Assembly (NCBI RefSeq): GCF_003711515.1
Contig: NW_021167084.1
Coordinates: forward strand, 1,777,932-1,841,931
Length of the DNA stretch: 64,000 nt
Source of the DNA: Sodiomyces alkalinus F11
Taxonomy: Eukaryota > Ascomycota > Sordariomycetes > Glomerellales > Plectosphaerellaceae
Direction of reading: 5' to 3'
Shown here: in pieces, positions 11,050 through 22,020 of the stretch
Numbering within the stretch: the stretch's first letter is position 1
Layout: every line of letters begins with the position of its first letter
Notes under the pieces: model-generated
Databases searched by the model: none
Told to the model about the DNA's origin: nothing
What the model saw: only the letters and a program-made list of their open reading frames with translations
Program-made: the position numbers and the translations under genes

Positions 11050-13510
11050 GAAGCTTAATCCTCGGAAACTCCTATCGCGTGCCTAGATTATCGAGGAGGC
11101 TATATTATTCGATATTAGACACTACCTCGAGATATTTTTAAGTTTACTAACGCTATCCTCCTTCTACTACTCCGGCCTTATTAGGCTGAATTACCCTAAC
11201 GTAGTTAATAACGGGAGGTTAGAAATATAGGATACCCGCATATAGGGCGAATCCCTCCGGATAATATCCGGGCGTTATCTTTATTTCCCCGACGGCTCCC
11301 CTATTTTCCCTTTAGATTTTATTCGGTACCGCTGTCTTTTATTATACTACGACGAAATAACTTCATACTATCTAGGTCGTGTAGTATAGTACGGTCTTAA
11401 TTTTTCAAAGGTATTATAGGGCACGCTACTAACCGAGGTAGTTATTATTTTACTAGTATACCTAAGAAATAGCCTGCATTCTTTTATTCCTATATCGATA
11501 GCGGCGGCTATAGATTCTTTCCTATCTCTTTAGTTCCCTAACTATATCCTATACCCCCTGCCGGAAGAGCTTATCCTTATAGAGAACTATAAAATTACCC
11601 TCCCTGTTTCTTAGCTCCTAGAGAGGGTTAATGTTTTCCTCTAGTATACCTTTAATCTAACGGATAGGGGCACTTAGTGTATCCTAACTGCTTATCGGTA
11701 TATTATACGGTACCTACTAGATATAAACGGTAAAACCTCGTGGCGGGCTTTAATAATTTTAAATCCCTACCGAGGCAAGCTCGAACTTTCGACATATAGG
11801 CGGAGCTAGTTCACCGAATAATTCGATAGCTAGGATATAATATCCTTACCGTGGAAACTGTTTAGTGATAAGTTTAGACTTTATAGAAATATATACCGCT
11901 TTATTCTCGGTATCTGCGGACTCCCTATATTTCTTCCTAATTATATAGGCTTAAGGAGATTAAGTGTTTTCCCGATTACCCTTATACCCTTTAGATCCGA
12001 CTATACTTAGATATTCTTAAGCCTTATATAGCTAGGTCACCTCGATAAGGGCTATAACCTTACGATTCGCAGGGAGAGGAAGTTTATTTATATATTCCCG
12101 CTCTGCTTTTTAGGTGATATAAAGCAATAGTAAAAGATATCCGGTTATTTATCCTAGCGGGCAAATAAACTATACCGCGAATGTTTAATGTCGGATAAGT
12201 CCCGTTAAGATCTTAACTTCGATATCGTTAAAAATAGCCGCTACCTCTATTATATAAAGTCAGTTCGTGAAAAAGCAGTAATAGAATAGGTTACTAAAAA
12301 GAGGTTAACTGTAAAGTCGGTTAGACTACTCGAAGATAATAAACTGCTTAGGTTAATATATTCCTTCTCTCCTATACTAGATCCTTACTGTACCCGGGTT
12401 CCCGATACCGTATATTTAGAGTTTATAAGCCTTATTAAACTTACCTACTAAGTTTTAGTCGATCATATTATCCTTCCGAAATTTCACGAAGACTTTATCC
12501 GAGCTTTCTAGTATTTTCCTTTGCCGCCGGGTTTTAGGAGAATTTAGTCCCCTCTCACGTATATAGATTTATAGCGTATAATAAAGGCGAGTATAGTATC
12601 GATTCTTATACCCGTCGTTCTTCGATACTAGCTAAATATATAGCGTATAATACCTGGTTTTACTGCTACTATTCGTCTAGAGGCACCTAACTTTCTTAAA
12701 AGTATTCACGATAGTATATCGGCTGCCGATCTTATCGTTATAGCCTTCTGGAATATTACTTATTCTAATCTCTAGGTTGCCGGACGCTACCCACCGTAAG
12801 TCTCGAAGTAAGATTTCACGAATATTATTAAGAATAGTCGAAAATCGATTTAGTTGATCTTCTAGTTAGTAGTATAATATATATATCGCCCTTTATAGCG
12901 GCGGGCGCTACGAAAGACTTAAGGCCTTATATAGTCTGCTCTATAGTTTATAAATAACTCGGGTCTCTGTTATAATATAGCGAGTATCTAAGGCGTGGAT
13001 AGTAAGTACCTATCCTTATAAGCTATTATACCTTACCTATTTAGTTCGAATATTAATACCGTAATATTATGGATAGTATAAGCTTACGAACTAGAATACC
13101 CGAAAATATATTATAAGTTAGCAGAGTAACTAGAATCTCTAATTTTACTATCCTGGAGGACTCGGTAATAGATATCTAAAGACTCCCGGCGTTAGCTAAG
13201 GCAATTACCTACTAAAGAATAAAAGGTCTTCCTAATATCCACGTCGGACTATACCTCTAGGATATATAAAAGTAGTATAGCTCCTACTATCGTGTTTTTA
13301 CCTTCCTTAGAGAAGATAAGTATAGGGAGTATAAGAACGATATCACGAAAATAAACTATAGGAACGTAGCCTCGGTCCTTTTATATTGTAAGCGTTTAAG
13401 GAAGACTACCCTTCTTAGTCTGTCCGGTTCCTTCGAGGTCGACTATCCGAAAGTGCACTCTGCGTTTATACGTTTCCGAACTAAATATACTATACTTACT
13501 TCTAAGATTA
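11050..13510 (+). pseudogene. Transposase-like protein of the Tnp2-related GDM(x)QQQ fungal family, RIP-inactivated
   Basis: One frame (codon starts in phase with 11324, 12113 and 12515) can be followed for about 2.4 kb, interrupted by many TAG/TAA codons at positions where Gln or Trp is expected. Recognisable blocks are PIFPLDFIRYRC (near 11300), YRNIYR followed by ILGICGLP (near 11890-11925), GDIKQ followed by two stops (12113-12133; the family shows a GDM-x-QQQ motif here), a Cys-containing block ending NFDIVKNSRY (near 12210-12245), and FPLPPGF near 12515 followed by a stop and SPL. This order is what I recall from large fungal transposon proteins related to Tnp2; assignment is from memory of the family, not a search. 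The C-terminal continuation to about 14340 is probable but was not followed residue by residue. Confidence 0.55.
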
Positions 13511-14579
13511 ATACTAAGATATAAATCGGCGCTCTTAACAAAGAAGAAAATAATATACCTGTATTCGATATAGTGGAAGATTCGGCGTATATTAAGCCTC
13601 GGTGCTTTAGGGCTATATAGTAAAGAAAAGTACGAAGCCAGATATATTACCTCCTCTCGACGCTTTTTCCGAACTAGTAACTAGACTCCCGCTTTAATAT
13701 ACTATTATCCTAAGCGTATAAGAAAGCTTATAGCCTTAGAAATCTTATATATAGAAGTCGTGACGCCCTAAGATGGTTCTTTAGAATCAGTTTTATAACT
13801 AGGGACCGGTAGGCTTACTGCTTCTCGGTTAATAACTTTGTTCGTGTCCGAGATAAGGAGCTAGTACGGATTAATAGTATCTTCGTATATAAATTCACTG
13901 CTACTTTCCGAGTTTTCCTTATCGTTACGATTACGATAGGCCCTGTAACCGAAGATTCTATCCTTAGATACCCAATATACTCGCTAACCGAGGATAGGAT
14001 TATCGTCGGTTTGCCTATACTATGGGAAGATAGGGAATAGGTTATATAGAGAGTAGATAAATCGCTTCTTCGTTACCCTTATAATATATATCTCGTATAA
14101 GAGATAGAGCTATTTTAATATTAGTTTTACTAAAAGCTCCCTGGATATTTCCTCGGTTTATAACTCGTGAGGCGGCTCGTGAATCGTTAATATTAATACT
14201 GAATCTCTTACGCCGTAAATTTACGGGAATATTAGCAGATATTTTCCTTTTTTTCTTATTAGCTATCCGACTATTAGTAAGTCCGTGAAACTTAATAAGC
14301 TTAGTCGTGACGTTACTATCTAGAATAGAATTTACATCACTACCTTACCCCGCCTAATATACCCTTTACCTTCTATTATACTCCTATCCTCTTAATTCAT
14401 TTTCCTAGTAAAAATAATTCCTTTAATCTCTCCACCACACGTCTTACACTATTATTCTATTATACCCTAGACTATCTATATATTATCTTTAGACTATCTA
14501 TCTATTATATAATTATACCGTTATTTTTTAATCTAGTATTAGATTTTCCCTATAACGGTTCTTTGGATATACGCTATAG

Positions 14580-14880
14580 AGAAGTAAGGTTACTACTCGA
14601 GTGCGTTAGTAGGCTAGCCACCCTTTAATAGCCTCTTAATAGCTTCTAAACTTTCACCACTAGCTACCGCTAGAGTACGTTAGTAGACTTCTAGTTTACT
14701 AATAGTGTCTTACTAGCTTATCTGTAGCTAAAGTTTACTGCTAAGGGCTAAAGCTCCACCGCTAAGGGCGAACGCTTTATCGCGGGGGGTTAAAGCTCTA
14801 CCGCTAGGGACGGAAGGGGGAATAAGGCGATATACCGCTTAAGTGCGTTAGCGGACCTTTAGTCTGCTAATTATATCTTA
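14580..14880. repeat. Short direct repeats near the end of the DNA transposon
   Basis: Variants of AGTGCGTTAGTAGRCT occur near 14598, 14668 and 14843, and variants of AAAGCTCYACCGCTA occur near 14749 and 14794, with a related GTTTACTGCTAAGGGC at about 14735. They resemble the subterminal repeats that bind transposase in CACTA elements. Function is inferred only. Confidence 0.45.
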
Positions 14881-15149
14881 CTTACGTCGCTTAATACCCG
14901 CCTTAGTTATAATATCCGCGAAATATATAGCAGAATCTTATTAGCGATAGCTTTAAATTTACTCGCTAACTAGTGAAAAAATAATAATCGAAGCGTTAAG
15001 CGCGGTGCGGTATATTATTAATCCTTATTACCTGGATACTCCTTTACCTTACTCTAGCTTTCTAGTAAGCCTATTAATTTTTACTATTCTCTCCCGCGCT
15101 CGATAATATCTATCCCGGAAGTTTCGCTATATAATTTAAGATAGTGTGA

Positions 15150-16210
15150 GTGCTAATTCCCTATTATTATATATGCTTACTAACTTAAATATATATCCTT
15201 TAGGAGTATATAATACTTATTATTATTCTATGATAAGGCCTAGTATATAGGTAGAACTATAAGTTGCTTAAACGTTTTACGGATATTCTCTTCATTTTAT
15301 ATCTTCTAATATATTAAAGAATTATACCTAGGCACTACTATAATACAGGTAAGTAGCGTCCTAGCTATAGCCCGATATCCTAGATTCCTCTCTAATATTA
15401 CGCTCCACTTCCTATCGGTTAAAGGTATAAAAACAGACTCCCTCGACTATAAGATTAAACCCTGGAATTCACTAACACTATACTAGGCAGGATGGTTTAA
15501 CGATATAGTATCTAGGCCCGACCGATATAACCTTTACTAACTGCTATAACTAGGAGATAATAATACCTACGTAACCTAAAATGTAGAATAAGGTATAATA
15601 AAGCTAGGAGAGAACCTAGAAGTCGTGATAGAATGATAATATAAATTATATATTTAACTTAGGCTTTAGAATTCACTAATTATCGTAGAACTTAATCGAA
15701 ACCTAACGCGTCCTGATTAGATCTTAGTAGGAATATACTAATATACCTTATTAAAGTACCTAAGTACCTGCTGCTATAGTGCTACCTGGCGTAGTAAAAC
15801 TTAATAGTATAGATAATTAGTTATCGTGGTCTTTATATTATCCTATTAATTAGGTTAGTATAACTATCGATAGCTATTATAGTTAACGAGTTAGGATAGG
15901 GATTATAGCTAGGCTATTATCGCCGATAGTCTAAAGAGGAAGGGCTAAAGGGATATTCTGATTATAACGTTAAAATTAATAGAATAATAGTATAGATATA
16001 ATAATTAAGCTAGAATATACTATCCGATATAATACACTATCCAGAGGCTAATATACTAACTAGTCTATCACGCTAGTCCGGACTAGTTACCGTTTTCCCG
16101 TTCTTATACTAGCTATAGTGATAGGATAAATATTACTATGTAGCGATTGCCTAAAATAGTAAGGTCGCTGGATATACTAAATCCTGGATATAATAGTATT
16201 AACATATTGT
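15150..16210. other. Unassigned RIP-degraded sequence
   Basis: CA/TG depletion and dense stops continue to about 16200, where normal composition returns abruptly (first CA-rich stretch after about 16205). No protein motif was recognised on either strand. It may be the rest of the DNA transposon or a third element. Confidence 0.6.
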
Positions 16211-18004
16211 AGCGCGTAACTGACCAGGCCAGTCATTCTGTCAACAGTCTAACCAGTACACTGTCCAGGACCCCCCCCTACCCGGGTAGGTAAGGTACCT
16301 AGGTAGTACGGAGCTCAAAACGGCATTTCACTTTTGCATTGGGCATCACATCGTATTTAGGGATGACCCAAAAAAGATCATTCTTCCGTAATAAGAAGGA
16401 TGCGATGCGGGTTCCATTTTCCCCATGATGGCGTTGATGGCATTTTTCTCCCGCTGCAGGGCCAAGACTCATGCCGTACATATGCTGAAAGTTCCGTTCT
16501 GCGACAGAAAGTGAAAGAGAAGAGAAAGCCCGTCTTCGGTATTTTTCTTGGTGTTTTCTTGGTATTTTCTTGGTATATGTAGATCACTTGGATCGAGACG
16601 AGTCGCCATACATACGGAAGAAATACGTTGCGATGACGGATGGACGGGTGATACTGGAGAAGAAAGTAATTAAGGGGTTGACGGGTTGAGATCCATGGAC
16701 CAGTACCTTATCCGTACTCCGCACATGACGTTCAAGGTATCGCAGCCAGGTACCCGCAACTCTACACTACTCCGAGTTGCCAGAAATTGTTCTTACAAAA
16801 TTACACACCGGCAGTGGTGTACAGCCTAGGTAAGGTAAGCTAATGTCAGGAAAGGTAGGTATGGAGGTATCCCTACCTTACTTCAAAGCTTCAAACTGAA
16901 CTCCCGCTCCGCATATCTACCTTACGAAGTAAGGTACTTCGTACATCGTCCCCCCCCACCCCCACTAACCCCCGACAACGGTAAAATGACGTCACAATGC
17001 TTCCTTCCAACATCAACCACCGGGTGTCAACATTGCACGAATATCTTAGTTGTTTGAAGTCATCGATTCACCTCGGAGCAATTCCGAACCCCGCTTTCGA
17101 AAGAATCATGCCCGACAGTTTCAGCATTATGGTATGAACATCCCACTCAACGCGATGCCATGATCGTGGTATCCAGTATACATACCGATAACGACATAAT
17201 AGGCTTCTAAAGCCTTCTGTCGTCAGCCATCCGATGTCGAGTTGTTGACCCGCTGTGGCTTTCTCTCGAGTCCAGGGCCAGGGGCTCGAAGGGAATGAAT
17301 CCGAATGATATCGAGTGGCAGACGGGAAGGGCATCCATTCCATCGAGTCCTTCGTCTCAATGGTACCTTGAAAGCAGTGTATAGCTGCCTTCAGACCGGT
17401 AGGTTTTATTCGGTGAACTTATTCGTTGTGCGGCGTGCGGCGGTCGGTGGTCGGCATGTTGGGCAGGCCAAGACAAGACAAGATCCCTTGTCGAACCAAG
17501 CTGTTAGCAACTCAAACTACACGTGTATACGTACATAAACAAGAAGAGCCAAGTAAGTGCATGGCTCCGCAGGCTCGGGACTAACATGAACAAGGAGGAA
17601 GGGATCTACATCGAGAGTGGCGGCTCTCCCCTTTTGTGAGGTCACAACTTTCGAAAACAGCGGAATCTCGATCCTTGAGACCGGTCCAAAACCTCCGTCC
17701 TCATCCGGGTCCATCTAATCCCAGACAACGTCCAGTCCGCTTCTTTCAACAGGTCTGTTGCCCACTCAATAGCCACCGTCTCCATGGCTGGGATCGTCGT
17801 TGTGGCTGGGACCCCAGGTTTCGCGTAAAACGTACGTCAAGTGACGCACGAAGCCGAAATGTCTGCTGCAGCAGTGCAGTCCTCCCATGCATGATGCCTC
17901 TGATAGTGTAGATATTCTCCAGAAGCGGGCAATATTAAAGACCTGTACAGCCCGTCCTAATCCTGTCCGCTGTCGCAAACGCTTTGTTCCTCTGATATAC
18001 CTAA
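16211..18004. other. Gene-free spacer with short palindromes
   Basis: No frame here has a recognisable domain or coding bias. The stretch contains homopolymer C runs (near 16269 and 16949) and several copies of short palindromic words built from TACCTAGGTA, TACTTCGTA and TACGGAGTA (near 16290, 16835 and 16923). The right end leads into the promoter of the SDR gene. Confidence 0.55.
16923..16943. repeat. Perfect 9-bp inverted repeat
   Basis: TACGAAGTA at 16923-16931 is followed, after the three bases AGG, by its exact complement TACTTCGTA at 16935-16943. It belongs to a family of similar short palindromes scattered through the intergenic DNA of this window. Confidence 0.85.
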
Positions 18005-18072
18005 CAAATCTTTTTCCCACTTTTCCCCCTTATATCTATCTTTCCTACTACCTCCCTCCCCCACTACACATC
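18005..18072 (+). promoter_or_regulatory. CT-rich leader upstream of the SDR gene
   Basis: The 68 bases before the start codon are almost pure pyrimidine tracts (CTTTTTCCCACTTTTCCCCC and similar), with CACATC directly before the ATG. CT-rich stretches of this kind mark transcription start regions of well-expressed filamentous-fungal genes. Confidence 0.5.
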
Positions 18073-19227
18073 ATGTCTTTCGCATCATCCACGGCGCCAG
18101 CAAGAATCATGCTCTCTTCGGTACCTCGACACCGCGCCTGCGCAGCAGCTCTTCGGGCTCGGATTGCCCGGCCATCTCCCGTCGCCGTCTCCATGCCAAT
18201 CGCGTCGCGGAAAAGCAACTTCCACGTTTCTGCATCGCAACAAAACGCAAAATCCATGAACCCGGAGCCCCGAGAGAACCCTGCGACAGAGCTCAAACCC
18301 CCGTCAGATTTCGAAGTTGGGCAAAAAAGGTTTGCCGATTTCGACATCAAGGATCGCGTCTTCATCATCACCGGTGGTAGTCAGGGCCTTGGCCTGTCGA
18401 TGGCCGAGGCAGTGGCAGAGGCTGGCGGGAAGGGTACGTTTTATATGGAACCTTTAAAAAAAATAAAAAATAAAGATTCGGGGCAAAAAAAAAGCAAAGG
18501 GCAGAAGACTGACATGGAAATAGTGTATTGCTTCGATATCTTTCCTGAGCCCAACGGCGAGTGGGAAGCGGCCCAAAAACGCGTCGCCGAGCTTTCAGAG
18601 AATACGGGGTCCCTCATTTACCGACAGCAAGATGTAAGAGATGTGGAAGGCCTCGGTAAGCAGATCACCGAGATCGCCGAGGAGAACGGCCGACTCGACG
18701 GCGTCGTCGCCGCCGCCGGCATCCAGCAGATCACCCCGGCCACCCAGTACAAGCCCGAGGACGTCTCCCGCATGATGGACATCAACTTCCAGGGCGTCCT
18801 CATGACCGCCACCTCGGCCGCGCGCCAGATGTTCCGCTACAAGTGCCGCGGCAGCATGGTCTTCATCGCCAGCATCTCCGGAACCGTCGCCAACAAGGGC
18901 CTCATCTCCCCCGTCTACAACTCTTCCAAGGCTGCCGTCCAGCAGCTCTCCCGCAACCTTGCCATGGAGTGGAGCCCCATCCGCCCCGACGGCACCGGCG
19001 GGATCCGCGTCAACTGCATCAGCCCCGGCCACATCCTGACGCCCATGGTGCGGAAGAACTTCGACGAGGTCCCCGGCCTGCGTCAGAAGTGGGAGGGCGA
19101 GAACATGATGGGCCGCATTGCCGAGACCCACGAGTTCAAGGGGGCTGCGCTGTTCCTGCTCAGCAATGCTAGCAGCTTCATGACTGGTAGCAATATCATC
19201 ATGGATGGTGGACATACTGCCTGGTAA
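18073..19227 (+). CDS. Short-chain dehydrogenase/reductase, arabinitol/mannitol dehydrogenase-like
   Basis: Exons 18073-18433 and 18524-19227 encode about 354 residues; intron 18434-18523 is 90 bp. The N-terminal 60 or so residues are Ala/Arg/Ser-rich, lack acidic residues and suggest a mitochondrial presequence. The core has the classical SDR nucleotide fold: TGGSQGLG (100-107), a D158-V turn, NFQG near 208, a Ser in IASISGT (about 237-239), and the catalytic YNSSK (Tyr252, Lys256), followed by SPGHILTP. This branch of fungal SDRs includes NAD(P)-dependent D-arabinitol, mannitol and L-xylulose reductases; the exact polyol substrate cannot be read from the sequence. The start at 18073 is preferred over an upstream in-frame ATG at 17887 because it follows the CT-rich leader. 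The intron has no stop and is a multiple of three, so its retention would add 30 residues in the Rossmann fold. The gene converges on the aspartic-protease-like gene (282 bp between stops). Confidence 0.85.
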   Translation: MSFASSTAPARIMLSSVPRHRACAAALRARIARPSPVAVSMPIASRKSNFHVSASQQNAKSMNPEPRENPATELKPPSDFEVGQKRFADFDIKDRVFIITGGSQGLGLSMAEAVAEAGGKGTFYMEPLKKIKNKDSGQKKSKGQKTDMEIVYCFDIFPEPNGEWEAAQKRVAELSENTGSLIYRQQDVRDVEGLGKQITEIAEENGRLDGVVAAAGIQQITPATQYKPEDVSRMMDINFQGVLMTATSAARQMFRYKCRGSMVFIASISGTVANKGLISPVYNSSKAAVQQLSRNLAMEWSPIRPDGTGGIRVNCISPGHILTPMVRKNFDEVPGLRQKWEGENMMGRIAETHEFKGAALFLLSNASSFMTGSNIIMDGGHTAW

Positions 19228-19509
19228 ATTTTGGCACTGGAGGAAAGAAAGCAAAAGAAAGCCGAATGGACATGTCACATAATATGCCACGAAATAGGGG
19301 AACGGTCAGATGGGGGGAAGCATGGCGCAGGCGCTCTGTCGGAGCATTTCATTTTGTCTTCATGTTTTCTATGGCACAGGGACGGTCCCGACTCCCGACC
19401 TGTAATAAATACCAATTATGAATAACTTGATCTTACTCCTAACATTGTGAAAGTACGGTTAAGTACCTCAAACGCCCTCTCGTATCTGGCCTTTGATAGG
19501 CACCAGACC

Positions 19510-21233
19510 TCAGGGCGAAGCACATATGCCCGTAGGAGGCAATGATTGTGAGTTCCACGCCCGGATGGCCGAACCACAGGTTACGTACTGCGCGAGGTAT
19601 ATTCCCATATTGTCTGTATCGAAGACCACTATCATTTGTAAGCCTAAGAATCATAAGGCTGTCCGGAAGATGTGTTATAACTTATCACAACATACCTGTC
19701 GCAGAGCGCAAGAATGTCTCTCCCAACCTGGCATATCCCGTGCTGCGCGATCTTGTGATGCCCAGGACGCAATAACCAGGTCCATCCTCGGTGAACCTAT
19801 TAGGCTGAAGGACGAGCTCGCCGTAAGGGACGTCAATATACACGCCGTCCCCGAAACCGAACCTGACATGGGCCACGATGTTGGCATATTGGCATGGGAC
19901 CGAGTAAAGGTTATCCCCGGCTAACTCGGCTTCGGGAAAGAACTCTAGGAGGCGGTGAAAAGGGGCATCTGGGAGTTCCGTGAATGTCGACGTCGTGTCT
20001 AAGCAAGCACCGAACACATCTTCGGGGCCGGTCAAGGTCAAAGACTGTGACTTGGACGTTGTGAGAAACAGGATGGTATTAAGCTCAACGCAGTACCTAA
20101 GAGGAATATTGTGTAAATATCCATCGTAGACGAGTAGCTGAAATTGGGAAAACTTACGAGAGGCCGAAAGCTGTTTCCCAGATGCTCGACAGTGGTAGCC
20201 TGTGTAACTCCCCGTGATTCTTTCGAATGTCAACACCGCCAAAGACAAGTTCCCCTTTGCTGTGTTAGCCACATCACTTTTGTACCTCCTGTTCGTTTAG
20301 GCGACGAGAAGCAGTACTGACCCTCTCCTATAGCGCCTTCGTTTTGAGTCATAGCTGCGCCGATGGACAAGCTGAAGGTAAGGTTCTGGATGTCCCCCGA
20401 AGACAACAGTCCACCAAGGACGCCATCGTGTCTGCCTCGCCCGCGCGGTATGGAGAGACCCAACTCGAGACTGCCCACCGAGAGATCATCTCCTGGTTTC
20501 TGGTTTAGTCCGAACTGGGCCTTCTGGATACGATGACCTATGGATTCTGTTAACCAGCAGTCGTTCTCTGTTTCGAGGGCTCCAGGCTCCAGGATCCTGT
20601 CAGCAACCTGGAAGGACGCACCATCAATCCAGACGTCATCCTCGAATGCCCACAGCCGGAGGAACATCTCACGCTCTGCCGTCAGGAAGGCGGTTGAAAC
20701 ATTCCGCGACGTCGAGGATCCGTGGGGGTTGTACAGTCCCGCCTGTGTATCGCTGCAGTCTTTCCCCGTGTAGTTGCGCCCGGAGTAGTACTCCTCGTAG
20801 AACGTGCAAAGGGGTGTGGTCCAGAGGTTGTTGGAACTCAGTCCGATGGGAAGCCAGAGCGGTTGTCTGGGCGTCCCGATCTCGACTGCCGCGTTACCGC
20901 GTATTAGACAACGTCATCAGAAAGACTTGACGTTTTTGGGTCTGAGAGTCTCCTGAATGGATGGGAAGAGAAGGGGATAGAGACATGCGTACCTGCAGCC
21001 TCGTAACTGTAGGCCCATAAGAATGGAGACACTGCGATTACACTGGCAGGTACTGACCCAGGGGGCTTGCATGACGCAGAGCTTCTCTTCCTGAATTTGT
21101 CGTCGGACAGGACCCTGCTACGGAGCGGGAGCTTTATTACACCTTCGGGGACGGTGGACTCGCGCTCAACCGCAGACCCCAAAGTGCAACAGACGCTTAA
21201 CGTCACCGCCAGGAGAAGGGTAAGGTACTGCAT
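19510..21233 (-). CDS. Secreted A1-family aspartic-peptidase-like protein with altered catalytic motifs
   Basis: Five exons were placed: 21233-20993, 20885-20318, 20259-20158, 20096-19696 and 19643-19510, encoding about 481 residues. A signal peptide (residues 1-20, LTLLLAVTLSVCCTLGSA) precedes the pepsin-like fold. The N-lobe strand EIGTPRQPLWLP (82-93) is followed by IGLSSNNLW, where active A1 enzymes have D-T-G-S/T; the catalytic Asp is absent. Later landmarks are FGGVDI (start of the third exon), LDTTSTF (Asp337 kept, but the Gly of DTG is Thr), YCVLGI and RLGETFLRSA with IVVFDTDNMGIYLA at the C-terminus. The family is clear, but the substitutions argue for a non-catalytic or strongly modified protein. 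Exon 2's donor (GTACTG) is weak; a GTCAGT three bases upstream would break the frame to FGGVDI. No GPI tail is visible, so it is probably soluble and secreted. Confidence 0.8.
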
Positions 21234-22020
21234 GATGACTGGTCTCGTACATAGAGCTCAGTCGTTGGCAGAGGCGAATTTCCGTACTGATACTCTGTAA
21301 TAAGATATCTGTCCGCGAATTTGCCTGTTGAGAACTTTGAGGGACCAGCAACAAATTTTATATCGCACGACTGCACCAAGAACTTGTTTATGTACATCAA
21401 TGCAAATCAACCCTGATCTTCGTACATCTACTTAACTTCAGTGCCCAGATTCGTTTCTGACAAATGTGGGTTGGCTGCAGACTGCCTTATCTGGCCGTGG
21501 ATGGACAGGAATCGAGAGCAAACATAAGCGACTGGAGTATCCCGCCGAGATTTTCGTGTTACTTGGCTGCCACAAGGACGAGCTGGCATCCAAGGTTCCG
21601 GCCGCTGGGTATGACCAGCCCGCAAGATAGATGTCGCTTCAACGACTGGCATGTAGCCGCCCCTGTGACACCCGGCCTGGAATTTGGAGACTTCATGTTC
21701 TTTGTGTGTCCAGGCATCTGCATTCACATGCCGTTTCAGGGGCACTCAAGCAACACACGTGCAACGTCCACAATACCAGACGTCTTATCGTTGGTCATGC
21801 CTAATTCAAGAACAGTAAAATCAGTACACTCTAGATATTAGTACATCCCAATATATCAAACTATCTAACAAGTCATCAGAGAACATTCAAAATAACTGCG
21901 AGTCATAACTCGTAACCCAATGCAGAGAACGTCGACGGTAGCCAGGACATGAAAGAAGAACCGGTCATAAGATGTACCCCCCTAATCCGACCAGATCACA
22001 CACACACAGATCGTCCAAAT
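21234..22020. other. Intergenic, no gene seen
   Basis: The 787-bp stretch separates the start of the A1-like gene from the end of the App1-like gene. Open frames up to 125 codons exist on both strands but show no domain or codon bias. Confidence 0.55.

Larger units (their letters stand above)
10870..15150 (+). mobile_element. Degenerate Tnp2/CACTA-like DNA transposon
   Basis: This plus-strand element is RIP-marked and holds a long transposase-like frame (next entry). About 300 bp of short repeats follow at 14580-14880, as is common near the ends of CACTA elements. A CACTA at 10832-10836 and a TAGTG at 15142-15146 would be compatible with CACTA-type termini, but the inner bases match only partly and the 3-bp flanks differ (TAA and TGA), so the boundaries are uncertain. 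Confidence 0.5.
3600..16210. repeat. RIP-degraded transposon island
   Basis: Over about 12.6 kb the sequence is dominated by TA dinucleotides, while CA and TG almost vanish and CG remains common. This is the pattern left by RIP (C:G to T:A at CpA). Reading frames of transposon proteins are recognisable but cut by TAA/TAG/TGA where Gln, Arg or Trp codons are expected, and Cys codons read as Tyr. No intact gene is present. The island has at least two different elements, described separately: a Ty3/Gypsy chromovirus on the minus strand (about 4.9-10.8 kb) and a Tnp2-like DNA transposon on the plus strand (about 10.9-15.1 kb). The leftmost 3.6-4.9 kb is also RIP-marked; it holds a further fragment at 4604-4700 that resembles 8330-8445 in the same orientation. 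Such blocks are normally H3K9me3 heterochromatin. Confidence 0.92.

Noticed and set aside
14580..14880. CRISPR-like repeat array
   Set aside because: The repeats are few, irregularly spaced and degenerate, and the host is a eukaryote; transposon subterminal repeats explain them better.
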